A stretch of 64,000 bases of DNA from Elephas maximus indicus (lineage: Eukaryota; Chordata; Mammalia; Proboscidea; Elephantidae). The DNA lies in assembly GCF_024166365.1 (NCBI RefSeq), contig NC_064825.1:99214480-99278479 (forward strand), read 5' to 3'. The notes beneath the pieces are model-generated. The model made no database searches and was not told the origin of the DNA. It saw only the letters and a list, made by a program, of their open reading frames with translations. The translations under genes and the position numbers were made by a program. Shown in pieces: positions 1-11,600 of this stretch (its first letter is position 1; each line of letters opens with the position of its first letter).

Positions 1-1440
1 AACCATTTTTTTGTCCCCTGGTGGAAAGATTCCGAAATTGAGGATTAAGGCCTGCAAACCAGCAGAGTTCAAAGTTGCTGGGATGGGAAGCAAGTGGGTT
101 ATTAGTTATACTCATGGCAGGAGTCACTCTCATTTCCAGCCCTTGATTCCCAGACTCATGTAGTCTAGCTAAGGGGGAGAGATCACCATATAAAGGTCTC
201 TGGTTCAAGGTATATATTGTATTCCAGTAATACGGAACCTCTATTTTTTCAGGGTATTGTCTCCCAGTGGGGGCCATAACTAAGTCTTCAGTAAGCATTC
301 CAACCTTTCAATTAGCCTGTTTCCAGTTGATGGAGAGTTAATTCCATGGGCATGAGTCCACTAATGCACTTTCACTGTGAAATGAGTTTCTTGGTAAGAA
401 GCAACCCTACGGGGAAATACCATGGTAGGGGATAATACATTTGTAAGTCCATAGACGGTGGTACTGACTGAAGCAGTATGGGCAAGAAAGGTAGATAAAT
501 CCATATGCAGAATATTTTCCAGTGAGGACGAATCTCTGATCTCTTCATGATGGAAGATGTTCCATGTAATCAATCTGCCATCAAGTGGTTCGATGGTCCC
601 CTGGGGAATGCTGGTCTTGGGTGTTTGCGGATTAGGCATTCAGCAGTAGCGTTAGCCATATCAGCTTTGGTAAGGGAAATTCCATGTTGTTGATCCCAGG
701 CATAGCCTTCTTCTCTGGCACCATGGCTACTTTGTCATGCTGTGGAAAGATGACTGGCATTGACAAAGGGCATCATTTTGTTTACTTGATTATTAAAAGC
801 CTATCTTCACAATCTGTGTCTATCCACTTCACTCTTCCCCAAACTTCCTTGTTACAAGTCTTCCAATCCTGTTCCTCTCCAGTGCCTGACTGTACAGCCA
901 GCCAATTAGTTACTCCTTCTAAATCAGTATACATCTGTACTTCTGGCCATCTCACATTGAAGACAAAGTGGACAATTAAATGTACTCCTAGAGAATCTAT
1001 CCACTGGGAATATTCTCCTTCACAACTGTCCATCAAGGTCACCCCTGAAGGGGGCTGTAGTGCTGCAGTTATCCACTTTGGGGTGGTATTTGCATATTAT
1101 GCAGACTCACGTGTAAAAAAGGCCATCCGTAAACCAGTTACTTGGTCAACTGGAATACCTCAAGAGGCTATGGGCAGGTTGAGGTAGAACATATGATACA
1201 ATAGAGTTATGTTGAAGGAGTCTGATCCACCTGCTCATGGACTGGCCTGAGATCAATTTGTTATATACCATTTCCATTTGATGATAGATTGCTGCTGCAT
1301 ATACCCAATGTTATGGTTAGGTGGGACAGAGAACACCTAGTTCATGATGAGCAGCTTAAGCCACTTGGTCACCTAATGTCCCATCATTAGTTCTTCAGTC
1401 CTAACCAAGGCTCAGTAGCAAGCCAGAACCTACTATCAAA
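1..1440 (-). pseudogene. Endogenous retrovirus pol remnant (RNase H and integrase), truncated by the window
   Basis: Read on the minus strand, from 1440 down to 1, several frames together resemble retroviral Pol. There is a linker and RNase H region (about 1300-780) with an FTDG-like block and the segment WPEVQMYTD (about 930-960), then an integrase zinc-binding and core region (about 700-1) with pieces such as TLNQRPLYGD. Stop codons and frame changes break it throughout. In the block matching the second catalytic Asp of integrase the sequence reads YQETHF, without Asp. No env or LTR is visible in the window. It is non-functional and old; I cannot assign the ERV class with confidence. Confidence 0.7.
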
Positions 1441-1509
1441 AGGAGAATAGTTATCTGGCATACATACCTATCCTTCATTCCCTCTCCTCTGGTCTCCATA
1501 ACTACTCCC

Positions 1510-1785
1510 CTGACAAAAACACAAGTACTACAAATAGAAATGAGGAAACTCATATACCAAGACCCATCAAAAGCATCTTTCTTCAAAAGCAAATTTAAGA
1601 AGGCAGGAAGGGGCAGGAAAACTAGGTGAAGGGAAACGGGGAGTCCCAGATGGAAATGGGGAGAGTGCTGACACATTGCGGTGACAGCAACCAATGTCAC
1701 AGAACAATCTGTACAATGGGAAACTAATTTACTCTGTAAATTTTCACCTAAACCACAATAAAAAAAAATTTTTTTTTAAAGAAAC
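1510..1785 (+). mobile_element. Truncated L1 3' end
   Basis: It shares the GAAGGCAGGAAGG, GGGGAGAGTGCTGACAC and CAATGTCA(C/G)... blocks with the 3' ends of the L1 copies at 14595-15285 and 42720-42912, and ends in an AATAAA plus A-rich tail at about 1760-1770. It is 5' truncated and sits beside the ERV remnant. The start is approximate. Confidence 0.8.
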
Positions 1786-2949
1786 ATCTTTCTAATACTA
1801 TACATTCACTTGTATCTAGGGGACAAACCAACCCAATTTGCTCAAGACTGTCCTGGTTTTGGCACTTAGAAGTCCCATATCCTGGGAAATCCCTCAGTCC
1901 CAGACAAACTGGGACAATTCATTACCCTATCCGTGCCCCCAGAGGTTTTTAAACTTCCTGCTTTTCATAATAACCTTAGGCACTTAGTTAAAATGCAGGT
2001 GATTCTGTTTAAAAAAGAAAAAAAGTCAGGAACTTTGGAGGCAAGTGGACCATGGATTGATTTTTGAGAAACATTCTACTTGAGGCTGAAGAGGTGTTAA
2101 TCACTACTTTTAGGGATTCCTTAACCCAGGCTTCTTTGTTCTGTTCCAAAACCGTAATCATTGCAAAGAAAGAAATGACATCTTTTGGAAAATGCAGCCA
2201 AGGTTCCTGAACCAGAAGCGGACACTGACAAATTCCTAGTTGATGAAAAAAAGATACAAATTATAGTCTGGACTTAGACCACTTTCCTTTCTGTTCTAGG
2301 TTAAGTCGTTTTTCTTTCAATGTCACAGAGTATAACAAAGAAAAATAGATGCTGTGAAAATTGTATTTGATACTAGCAACAATATAGGTACATTGATGTG
2401 GTACACTGAGCTTCCTGCAGGTAAGCACTACACAATACAAGACTTATTTTAAAGATTTTCACAGTGACGATGCTTTGGTGGATCTCAGAAAAGTTAACTT
2501 GCAAAAAAATAGCTACTTCAGTGCTATGTTCACTGATCAACAAAATATTTTTCACACAGTAAGGTACATACATGTTTCACATGGTCACTTTAAAGATGTT
2601 TCTCAAGAACTCACAGAAGGGGTGAAGATACTCAACATTTATTGTGTGCTGAATTCTTTACATATATTATCTCATTTAATCCTCCCAATGGGTAGGAGTT
2701 ATGCCCATTTTATGAAAAAGACTTGCCTAGATTAAGTACCTTGTAAATGGTGGTGTCTGGACTGAAACTCAGGTCTGTTCATTCAAACAAATATTTTAGT
2801 GCTTACTATACACACCCTGAGCTTAGGCACTAGGGAGCCAAGACGAAAAAGACTTGGTCCCACGATGTTTTAAGTGTTTTGGTTGAGGTATGTATAGGCT
2901 GCGGTGGGAACACAAAGGAGGCGCATTTTTTTTTTTTAAATAGCTTTCA
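1786..2949. other. Gene-free flank with a MIR fragment
   Basis: At 2630-2735 an old MIR core is recognisable (ATTGTGTGCTGAATTC, then CTCATTTAATCCTCC). At 1795-1930 a stretch with CTGTCCTGGTTTTGGCAC and CAAACTGGGACA resembles a widespread mammalian repeat that I cannot name. I see no gene in the rest. Confidence 0.5.
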
Positions 2950-3500
2950 TAATAAATTTCTCCCCAACCCACTCGCCCTCACCCCAGCCCCGCTGGGACC
3001 CAGTCGCTCTTTGTGCGTAGACCAGAAATGCCGGGGCTTGGACGTCTCCACGGACCTCGGCCTAGGAAACACGTCTTCTTTGCCACATCCAGACCACTCA
3101 CCCCGTTCCACTACACCCTCAGCCCTGTCCTCCCCTCCAGCCCAGGCCCTCCGGCAGCTCGGCCCTCCGGGCGCGGGAATGCGAGGCTGCCCGGACGCCA
3201 GGCGTAGACACCGGAAGCGGCGGCGGGGCCCGTGACGTCGGGAGGAAATGCCGGATACCGGGGCCTGTGGTTGGTAGTTGCGGCCTCGGTGCCTCACGTC
3301 TAAGGTCCCCTAGGCCGCAGGCGGAGGATTGGGCGCGGAGCAGCGGGAGCCGCTCCAGGACTGAGTGGGTTTAGGCCTGCGTCCCTGGTTCCACCAGCAG
3401 GTGCGGTCTCCCTGCTTCCCGCTGGGCGCCCGGGGGTGGGCTATGGGGACCGCCCCTGAGATCCCTTTTCAGGCGGTCCCTGGGCCCTCATCCTGGGCCT
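2950..3500 (+). promoter_or_regulatory. CpG-island promoter of ALKBH3
   Basis: This is the only strongly CpG-rich stretch near the gene's 5' end and ends just past the proposed exon 1 donor. It has no TATA box. An ETS-type site (CCGGAAGC, 3211-3218) and a CRE-like site (GTGACGTCG, 3232-3240) lie about 20 bp apart, an arrangement common in housekeeping promoters. Long open frames here on both strands are a by-product of high GC content. Confidence 0.8.
3240..3400 (+). other. ALKBH3: Probable ALKBH3 exon 1 (5' UTR, non-coding)
   Basis: A CAG|GTGCGG donor at 3400/3401 closes a GC-rich stretch at the 3' edge of the CpG island. No upstream ATG in frame with the exon 2 start is needed, because exon 2 has its own acceptor and 70 nt of UTR before the ATG. 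The 5' boundary is a guess: I see no TATA box or clear initiator. The exon is inferred from position and donor sequence only. Confidence 0.5.
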
Positions 3501-3559
3501 TTTAGGAGGGGAAAAAGATCTAAATTAGAGAAAGGCGCTACACCTTACTGAGGACGAGG

Positions 3560-3740
3560 CTTTTTAACCTGCATTGCTTGCTTAATCTGTACTTAACCCC
3601 GGGGGCAGGGGGCATCTCCCATGTTTACAGAGGAAGAAACCAAGGCTCGGGAAGTTGAAACCATTTGCTTCGGGTTCTGCAGCTGAGAAGTGACATCTGG
3701 ATTCAGGCAAGTGCTGGCTGGCGCCGGAGTCCTTGTTCTT
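3560..3740 (+). repeat. MIR fragment in intron 1
   Basis: The wording GTTTACAGAGGAAGAAACCA, then AAGGCTCGGGAAG and GAAGTGACATCTGGATTCA, is typical of a diverged MIR SINE on the plus strand. The rest of intron 1 to 4834 shows no recognisable feature apart from a T-rich run at 4316-4341. Confidence 0.55.
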
Positions 3741-4834
3741 CTCCGACTATATCTGGTTAAAGAATATTAGGGTGGAGGGTGGGGTTAATTACAAATTCAG
3801 GGTGAGGTGGTGCTCTGGAATCTGTATTTTCAAATACCCTGGCAGATAATTATTTGGGGGCCACATACCACTTCCCTGTGAATGGAGCAAGGAGATGAGC
3901 AGGTCATGGCCCTTTTGGGGGATTATAACAAATGGTAGTGATAAGCTTTTAAGGTCTTGAGAGAAAATGTCAAACGGGGCTTCCTCCCAAAATCTTGTGT
4001 GAGTGGAGAGTTGGTATTTAATTCTGCAATTTATTCTTGGGCTGATGACAGCCCCCCCTCATGTCCACATTTATTAAATGAGAAGAATTACATACTTACA
4101 GCCCGGGGGGCGGGATTTGTTAAACATACCGATTCTTGGGTCCAGCTTAGCTTTACAGAGTCTGAAGGTTTGGATATGAGACTTGGGGATCTGTAGGCTA
4201 AATAAGCTATAAAGTGAGCTTGTTATGCTTGAGAACTTGAGGTGTAAAGCTTTCTGAGATAGACCCATAAAGAAATGGATCATAGGTTTAGGATGTGTGG
4301 TTAAGCCGCCTTGGTTTTTTGTTTTTTTTTTTTTTTTTTTTGCTGTGCATGCTCCTGTACTTGCTGTGGGCTGAGTTTTCATTAGCAAAAGCGTCAGATA
4401 AGTATTACTGTCCTTATGAGGTGGACTTTTCAATAGCTGAAGACTGGAATCAAATAAAATTTGAATGTTAATTACTTGCTATTGATTTCCTGAGTGACTG
4501 GGTAAATCATTTAACCCAGTAGTCCCCATACATATGTGCATATCACCATTTTCTTGTAAGGACAGATGCCTATAACCTATCATAAATCACTTTTTCTGGA
4601 TATGGGATGTTGGTGTGTTTAACAAGCTGCCAGGGAAGTTTGATGCAGCCAGCTGATAAAATATGGGATATGAATATGGAAATGCACTTGAAAAGTGGGC
4701 CTTAGCCTATTTTTCAGTGTCCTTGTAGGTGAAAATGGGAGTGTTTCAGTGTCCTTAGTTCTGCTCTTGGGAACTAATAAGAGTAATGTGGTTTATGATA
4801 TGTCCTGGCTTTAGAATTTCTTAACATGTGCATT

Positions 4835-4988
4835 GGAAATCCTGGTGGCGTAGTGGTTAAGAGTTCAGTTGCTAACCAAAAGGTTGGAGTTCGAATCCAC
4901 CAGGTGCTTCTTGAAAACCCTATGGGGTAGTTCTGCTCGGTCCGATAGGGTTACTATGAGTCGGAATTGACTTGACAGCAGTGAATTT
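4835..4988 (+). mobile_element. AfroSINE, full length
   Basis: tRNA-derived head with A-box-like TGGCGTAGTGG and B-box-like GTTCGAATCCA, followed by the CTATGGGGTAGTTCTGCTC and CTATGAGTCGGAATTGAC body. Near-matching flanks (ATGTGCATT at 4825 and ATGTACATT at about 4993) look like a target-site duplication with one change. Confidence 0.92.
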
Positions 4989-5195
4989 TAAAATGTACAT
5001 TCTTGTGAAAGAAGGGGAGATTGTATGATAAGATTGCAAAAAATAAACATTAAAGCCAACAGACCCAAGTGACTTCGTAAGCACCTTGATTGAGATATTG
5101 TGATGACAGAAGTTGATTTTAGATAGAAGCCCTTATTAGTATTGAGCCATCTCTTCTGTCTGAAAGGGTTACAATTACCTGTTGGTGGTCCAAGC

Positions 5196-5440
5196 TCAAG
5201 GACTTGGTGACACAGTAGTTAAGCGCTCGGCTGCTAACTGAAAAATTGGCAGTTCAAACCTCTCAGCCACTCTGTGGGAGAAACGGCCTGACAATCTGTT
5301 CCCATAAAGAATTAAAGAAACCAAAGTCATCGAGTTGATTCTGACTCAGAGCAACCTTACAAAACCCTATGAGACAGTTCTACTCTGTCATATAGGGTTG
5401 CTGTGAGTTGAAATGATTGATGGTAGAACAGTCCAAGTTC
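5196..5440 (+). mobile_element. AfroSINE, older and longer variant
   Basis: Begins GACTTGGTGACACAGTAGTT and carries an extra middle block (GGGAGAAACGGCCTGACAAT) before the usual ACTCTGTCATATAGGG tail. It is more diverged than the 4835 copy. It ends about 40 bp before the exon 2 acceptor. Confidence 0.85.
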
Positions 5441-5480
5441 ACAACCCTAACTAAAAACACCTTTTTTTCTTTTTTAACAG

Positions 5481-5629
5481 CATTGTGTGGTTTTGAGAAT
5501 CAGGAATGAAACCTTGTGAAAGCTAAAAGCAGGAGCATTTTTTGGTCAACATGGAGGACAAAAGACGGCGAGCCAGAGTGCAGGGAGCCTGGGCTGGCCC
5601 TTCTAAGATTCAGACCAGTGCTCAGCCTG
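5481..5629 (+). CDS. ALKBH3: ALKBH3 exon 2 (5' UTR 5481-5550, coding 5551-5629)
   Basis: The acceptor is a T-rich tract ending in AACAG at 5480; the donor is CCTG|GTGAGA at 5629/5630. It encodes residues 1-26 plus the first base of codon 27. The encoded N-terminus is basic and probably disordered, as in other mammalian ALKBH3 proteins. Confidence 0.96.
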
Positions 5630-8600
5630 GTGAGAACCTATGGGTATCTCTTGTGTGTATGTGTTTGTGCAGATGGACAACCACCATCCTCTTCTTATTT
5701 ATATCCTTTTGCTTTATAATTGACTCCCATTTCAGTCGATGTTAAGGAATTGTTTATAACATGGCTGGTATTTTGGTTTTGTTGATGATAAGCTAAGGGT
5801 GGATCTTTGGTGTTTCTCATTTTTAACTACTACCTCAAATCTTTCAGTGTGTGTGTTAAGGTCTTCTGTTGACATTATCAGATAATGTCTTGATATCATA
5901 GGGGTTATTCCAGGTGAATTGTATTGGCCCTTGCTCAATAGAAGGTGATATAAGCAGACTTTGCCCTGGTTTAAAGCTGTTCTCTTTCTTCTTTCAGCTA
6001 CCACTGCTAAGAGCCATCACCACCAGAAGCCTAGTCAGACCTGGAGGAACTCGGAGCATCATCTGTCTGACAGAGAGTTCGTGTTCAGAGAACCCCAGCA
6101 GGTAAATTCTTGTTTCTCCTTCAGCAGTAACAAAGCTTTATTTATAAAGCTATATTTACACAGTAGACACTCAAATAAATAGTGACTGAATAAACTCACT
6201 AATAAATAGGAGAGTGAAAGGACTTTTATAATAGCAAAATGTGAAGTATCAGTTCCTTAGTATCCCTGAGGATTCTTCATAGTCTGCCCCCAATCTGTAG
6301 TCATCATATTATTCCTGTTTTCTCGAGCTTGCATTGGCTATCCAGGTTCTAACAGCCTTTGGTCATGCTGTGTTCAGTGCTGGGGCGGCAGACATCTCTG
6401 GAATTGGGTTGAAATTTCAGTTACTATAGCAAAATACCTGATATTTATCTTGTTTTTTTCCTACAGGGTAAGATGTAAGAAACAATGAAGACTTACCTTT
6501 TTTTCTTTTTTTTTTTTTAAATATTTCTATTGTGGTAAAATATATGTAACAGCATTTATCATTTTAACCATTTTTAAGTGTACATTTTAGTGACGTTAAT
6601 TTCATTCACTGTATTGTACAGTCATCACCACTATTTCCGAAAGTTTTTCATCACCTCAAACAGAAACTCAATACTCCTTAAACAGTAATTCCCCATACCC
6701 ACCTCCTTCCAGGCCCTGGTAACCATTAATAATGCATCTATGCATTTGTCTATTCTAGGTATTTCTTATAAGTAGCATCATATAATATTTGTCCTTTTGT
6801 GTCTGACTGACTTCACTCAGCATAATGTTTTCAAGATTCATCCATGTCATAGCATATATCAGAATTAAAATTTTATTTTTATGGCTGAATAGTAATCTAT
6901 TGTATGGATATACCACATTTTGTTGATCCATTCATCTGTTGATAGGTACTTGGATTGTTTTTCACCATTTGGCTATTACAAGTAATGCTGCCAGGAACAC
7001 TGGTGTACAAGTATCTGTTTGAGTCTCTGCTTTCAAGTCTTTTGGGTATATACCTAAGAGTGGAATTGCTGGGCCACAATGGTAGTTCAGTGTTCAACTT
7101 TGTGAGAAATTGCCAAACCGTTTTCCAAAGTGGCTGCACCATTCTACATTCCCATCAGCAATGGATGAGGGCTCCAGTTTTTCCACATCGCCAATTCTTG
7201 TTAAATAGACACCCTAGTGGGTATGAAGTGGTATCTCATTGTGGTTTTCATTTGCATTTCCCTAATGACTATTGACATTAAGCATCTTTTCATGTGCTTA
7301 TTGGCTATTTATGTATCTTTGGAGAAATATCTATTTAAGCCCATTGCCCAGTTTTTAATTGAGTTGTTTATCTTTTTGTTATTGAGTTATAGGAGTCCTT
7401 TATATATCCTGGTTATTAAAACCTTATCAGATATATGGTTATCAAATATTTTCATCTATCCTGTAGGTTGTCTCTTCACTTTCTTGATAAAGTCCTTTGA
7501 AACACAAAAGTTTTTAATTTTGATGAAGTTCCATTTATCTATATTTTCTTTTGTTGCTTATGCTTTTGATGTCAAATCTGAGAATCCATTGTTAAAAAGA
7601 TCTTGAAGCTTTACCCCTATGTTTTGTTTTAAGGGCTTTATGGTTTTAGCTTTATACTTAGGTCATTGATCCATTTTGAGTTAATTTTTGTATATGGTGT
7701 GAGATATGGGCCAAGCTTCACATTTTTGTATGTGGAGATTTAGTTGTCCTGGCACTTTATGTTGAAGAGACTGTTCTTTCCCCGTTGAATGGACTTGGCG
7801 TCTTTGTCAAAAGTCAGTGGCCGTAAATGTATGTGTTTATTTTTAGATTTTTAATTCTATTCCATTGGTCTCCATGTAGACCTTATTCCACCACCGTACT
7901 GTTTTTATTACTGTAACTTTATGGTACATTTTGACTCTTCAGGTCACCTTGGAATTCCACATAAATTTGAGGATCGGATTTTTCATTTTGGCGAAAAAGG
8001 CTGTTGGAGCTTTGGGTAGAGGTTGCACTGAGAAACTGTAGGTGATTCTGGAGACCATTAACATCTTAATCACATTAAGTTTCCTAATTCATAAGCACAG
8101 GCTGTATTTCTACTTACCTAGGTCTTCTTTAATTTCCTTCAGCCTTGTTTCATAATTTTCAGTGTTTAAGTCTTTCACCTCTCTGGTTAAATGTATTCCT
8201 AGATGTTTTATTCTTTTAGATACTATTGCAAGTGGAATTGTTTCATAATTTCCTTTTCAGCTTCTTCACTGCTGGTATGTAGAAACAACTGATTTTTGTG
8301 TGTTGATCTTATACCCCGAAACTTTGCAGAATTCATTTATTAGCTCTAGTAGCTTTCTTGTGGTTTCTTTGGGATTTTCTAAGTATAAGATCATGTCATC
8401 TGTGACTAGAAATAGTTTTACTTCTTCCTTTCCAACTTAGATGTCTTTTATTTGTTTTTCTTGCCTAATTGCTCTGGCTAGGCCTTCCAGAATGATGTTG
8501 AATAGCAGTGCTAAAAGCGGGCATCCTTGTCTTGTTCCTGATCTTTAGGGGAAAGTTTTCAGTTTTTCTCCATTGAGTATGATGTCAGCTCTGAGTTTTT

Positions 8601-11600
8601 TTCATAAATGCCCTTTATCATGTAGCAGTTTCCCTTTGATTCCTAGTTTGCTGAGTGTTCTTGTCATGAAATTGTGTTGGATTTTGGCAAATACCTTTCT
8701 GTATCAGTCAAGATGATCATGTGGTTCTTTTCCTTCATTCCATTAATGTGGCGTATTACGTTGATTGATTTTCTTATTTTGAACCACCCTTGCATTCTTG
8801 TGATAAGTTGCACTTGGTCAAGGCGTATAATCCTTTTAATATGCTGTGAGTTCAGTTTGCAAGTATTTTCTTGAGGATTTTTGGCTCTATGTTCATAAGG
8901 GATGTTGGCCTGTAGTTTTCTTGGGGTATTTTTATCCATCTTTGGTATCATGGTAATGCTGACCTCACAGAATGGGTTAGGAAGTGTTCCCTCCTCTTCT
9001 ATTTTTTGGAAGAATTTGAGAAGAATTTGTGCTAATTCTTCTTTAAATATTTGGTAGAATTTACCAGTGAAGCCATCTGGTCCTGGATTTTTCTATGTTG
9101 GAAGGTTTTTGATTACTGATTCAGTCTTTTCACTTGTTATAGGTATGTTGAGATTTTATTTTTTTTTTCCTAAGTCACTTTGAGTAGTTTGTGTTTTTAA
9201 TAATGTGGGGAAAAAAGCTAAAAACCTGACATCTTGCTCTGGTAATGATTGTATAAATAATCATTGAAACCACTTGTTTCCTAGTTATCTTTTTTTTTTT
9301 TTTAATCTCCTATAAAGCTGCTGGCTGTTAGGAAAATGGATTAATTCTAATTATATCATCTTTTACTACCCACTAGCAAGTATAAAGTAGTTACAAGAAG
9401 AGCAGAAATAGGGGTTTCTGGTAGGGTAGTGAGAGCTTGAAATAAAAAAGCTAGTTTGAAGCCTGATTTACTTAGACTGGACATGGGAGGACATGGTAAT
9501 CCTGTCCTGCAGGTAAGTCTCCCTGGACATTAGCTATCATTCCAGAAGTAAGACCTGCCTGTTTCCTTACAGGTAGTGCGCAGAGCCCCAGAGCCACGAG
9601 TGATCGAGTAAGTAATATGCTGCCTTCCTGTGACTATTGCCCATGGTGAAATGGAGATCTCAGAATCTTTCCCTGATCCTGGTTTTTCCATCTGGAAGCG
9701 ATTACAGCTCAATAAATGTCTTAGTTTTAGGCTGGGATGTTCCTATCTCAGATGCCTTTAAACTTGGTTTCTTGCGGAGCCTTTCTGAATTTGCTGATGA
9801 TGTGGAAAATCCAAGAAGATCTCTGGACATTAAACTTCATCTCTAGTGTAGGTTTCCTGGCCCTGTTTCACTTGTATCTGCACACGGTAAGCTAAAACAT
9901 CTCCTAGGTAAAGACGGGAGGATTTTTCCCGAGACATTGAAGTATGGCTCTTTGAGAAGCCTTTAAGTACGATTTTACTAGCAATGCTTATGAAAGCTGC
10001 TGGAAATCTGGATGACTGATAGTCTGTTTATTAAAACCACATAATTGTTGCAGAGCAACTTAAATGATAGTAAACATTTCTCTTATATTGATCTGAATCT
10101 AAGATGTTCTTATCCAAAAATAGTGAGAGACACTTTGACTCCTCTTTTCCTACTTTTCAGTTTCCATCTATGTAGAAAAATTGTCAGTAGAAAGCATTCT
10201 TTTATCAGATTGGCATTATGTATACATTATTGTCTGTGAGCAATATGTTACGATGTTTGGCTGTTTGCGGATAGGCTTGTATGTCTTTGAAAAATTCTGA
10301 ATCTAACACAATGTTCTTTCAGAGAGGATTTCTAATGTTGGCCCTGCCACTAGTTAGCTATGTAGCTTGTCCTTAAGTAGGTTGTTGCCACCTGTTTGGA
10401 CTTGAGTTTCCTTGCCTATAAAATCAGGGATTGGAACTATGTAAGGATGGAACACCCAGTATAGCTCTAATAGTCTTTAATTGTTTTACAAATACCAGTG
10501 TGGTGTTGCCTCCATTGGTGATAAAGAGAATAAATGAAATGTAAAACCTTTTAGAAGGTACGGATGGGATACTCAGACTGGAAAAATGGGCAGTTGCGAG
10601 TTTGTAAGTCAGAAAAATGACAGAACCCATTTTTACTTGACCCTAGTGTTTTTTAATTCTAATTATCTAAAGTTAACTATGCTAGATTTTTTTTTTTTTT
10701 TAATAGCTGGGAATGTACTCCACATTTGAAATGAGCCAGTTTCTAAATGTGGCCCAGGATATATCGAAACTTTGTATTCATACTCTGGAAAATTTTATAA
10801 GCAACTCATTTAGAAATGTGGTAAATATACATGACAATAATTACCTGTTCATTTTGGCTCAAAGGGACTCACACATCTACCTAAGCGCCTGGCTCAGCAT
10901 CATGAACTACAAGCTCACACGACAGAGGGCAACATGAAATCTATCCCTTTACACTGTTCTCTATAACATATCCCTCAGAAGGATTTGCCACAGTTGTCTT
11001 GTTAGACAAACATGTCCCATCCACTTCATTCTTCTCACCATGGACCTCACCACACTGCACCTCTACAACCGTAGATGTGATTCAGGTTCAGTAAGCTTCT
11101 ATTGCTCATCTGTTATGTGCCATTGAGTCGGTTCTGGCTCATGGTGACCCTGCATGCAACAGAACAAAACACAGCGTGGTCCAGCACCGTTCTCACAATC
11201 ATTGCTGGGCTTGAGCCCATTGTTGCAGCCAGTGTGTCAATACATCTCATTGAAGGGTCTTCTTTTTTGCTGACCCTCTACTCTATCAACCATAATGTCC
11301 TTCACCAAGGACTAGTCCCTCCTGATCACATGTCCAGAGTATGAGACAAAGTCTCACCATGCTTACTTCTAAGGAGCATTCTGGCTGTACTTCTTCAAAG
11401 ACAGATTTGTTTGGTCTTCTGGCAGTCCGTGGTGTATTCAATATTCTTTGACAAGATCACAATTGAAAGGCGTCAGTTCTTCTTCGGTCTTCCACATTCA
11501 TTGTGTAGCTTTCACATGCACATGAGGCAATTGAAAATACCGTTGCTTGCGTCAGGTGCGTCTTAGTCCTTAAAGTTACATCTTTGCTTTTTAATGCTTT

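Noticed and set aside
2879..3297. Open frames of 64-118 aa in the CpG island
   Set aside because: High GC removes stop codons by chance; the ALKBH3 start lies in exon 2 and none of these joins it in frame.
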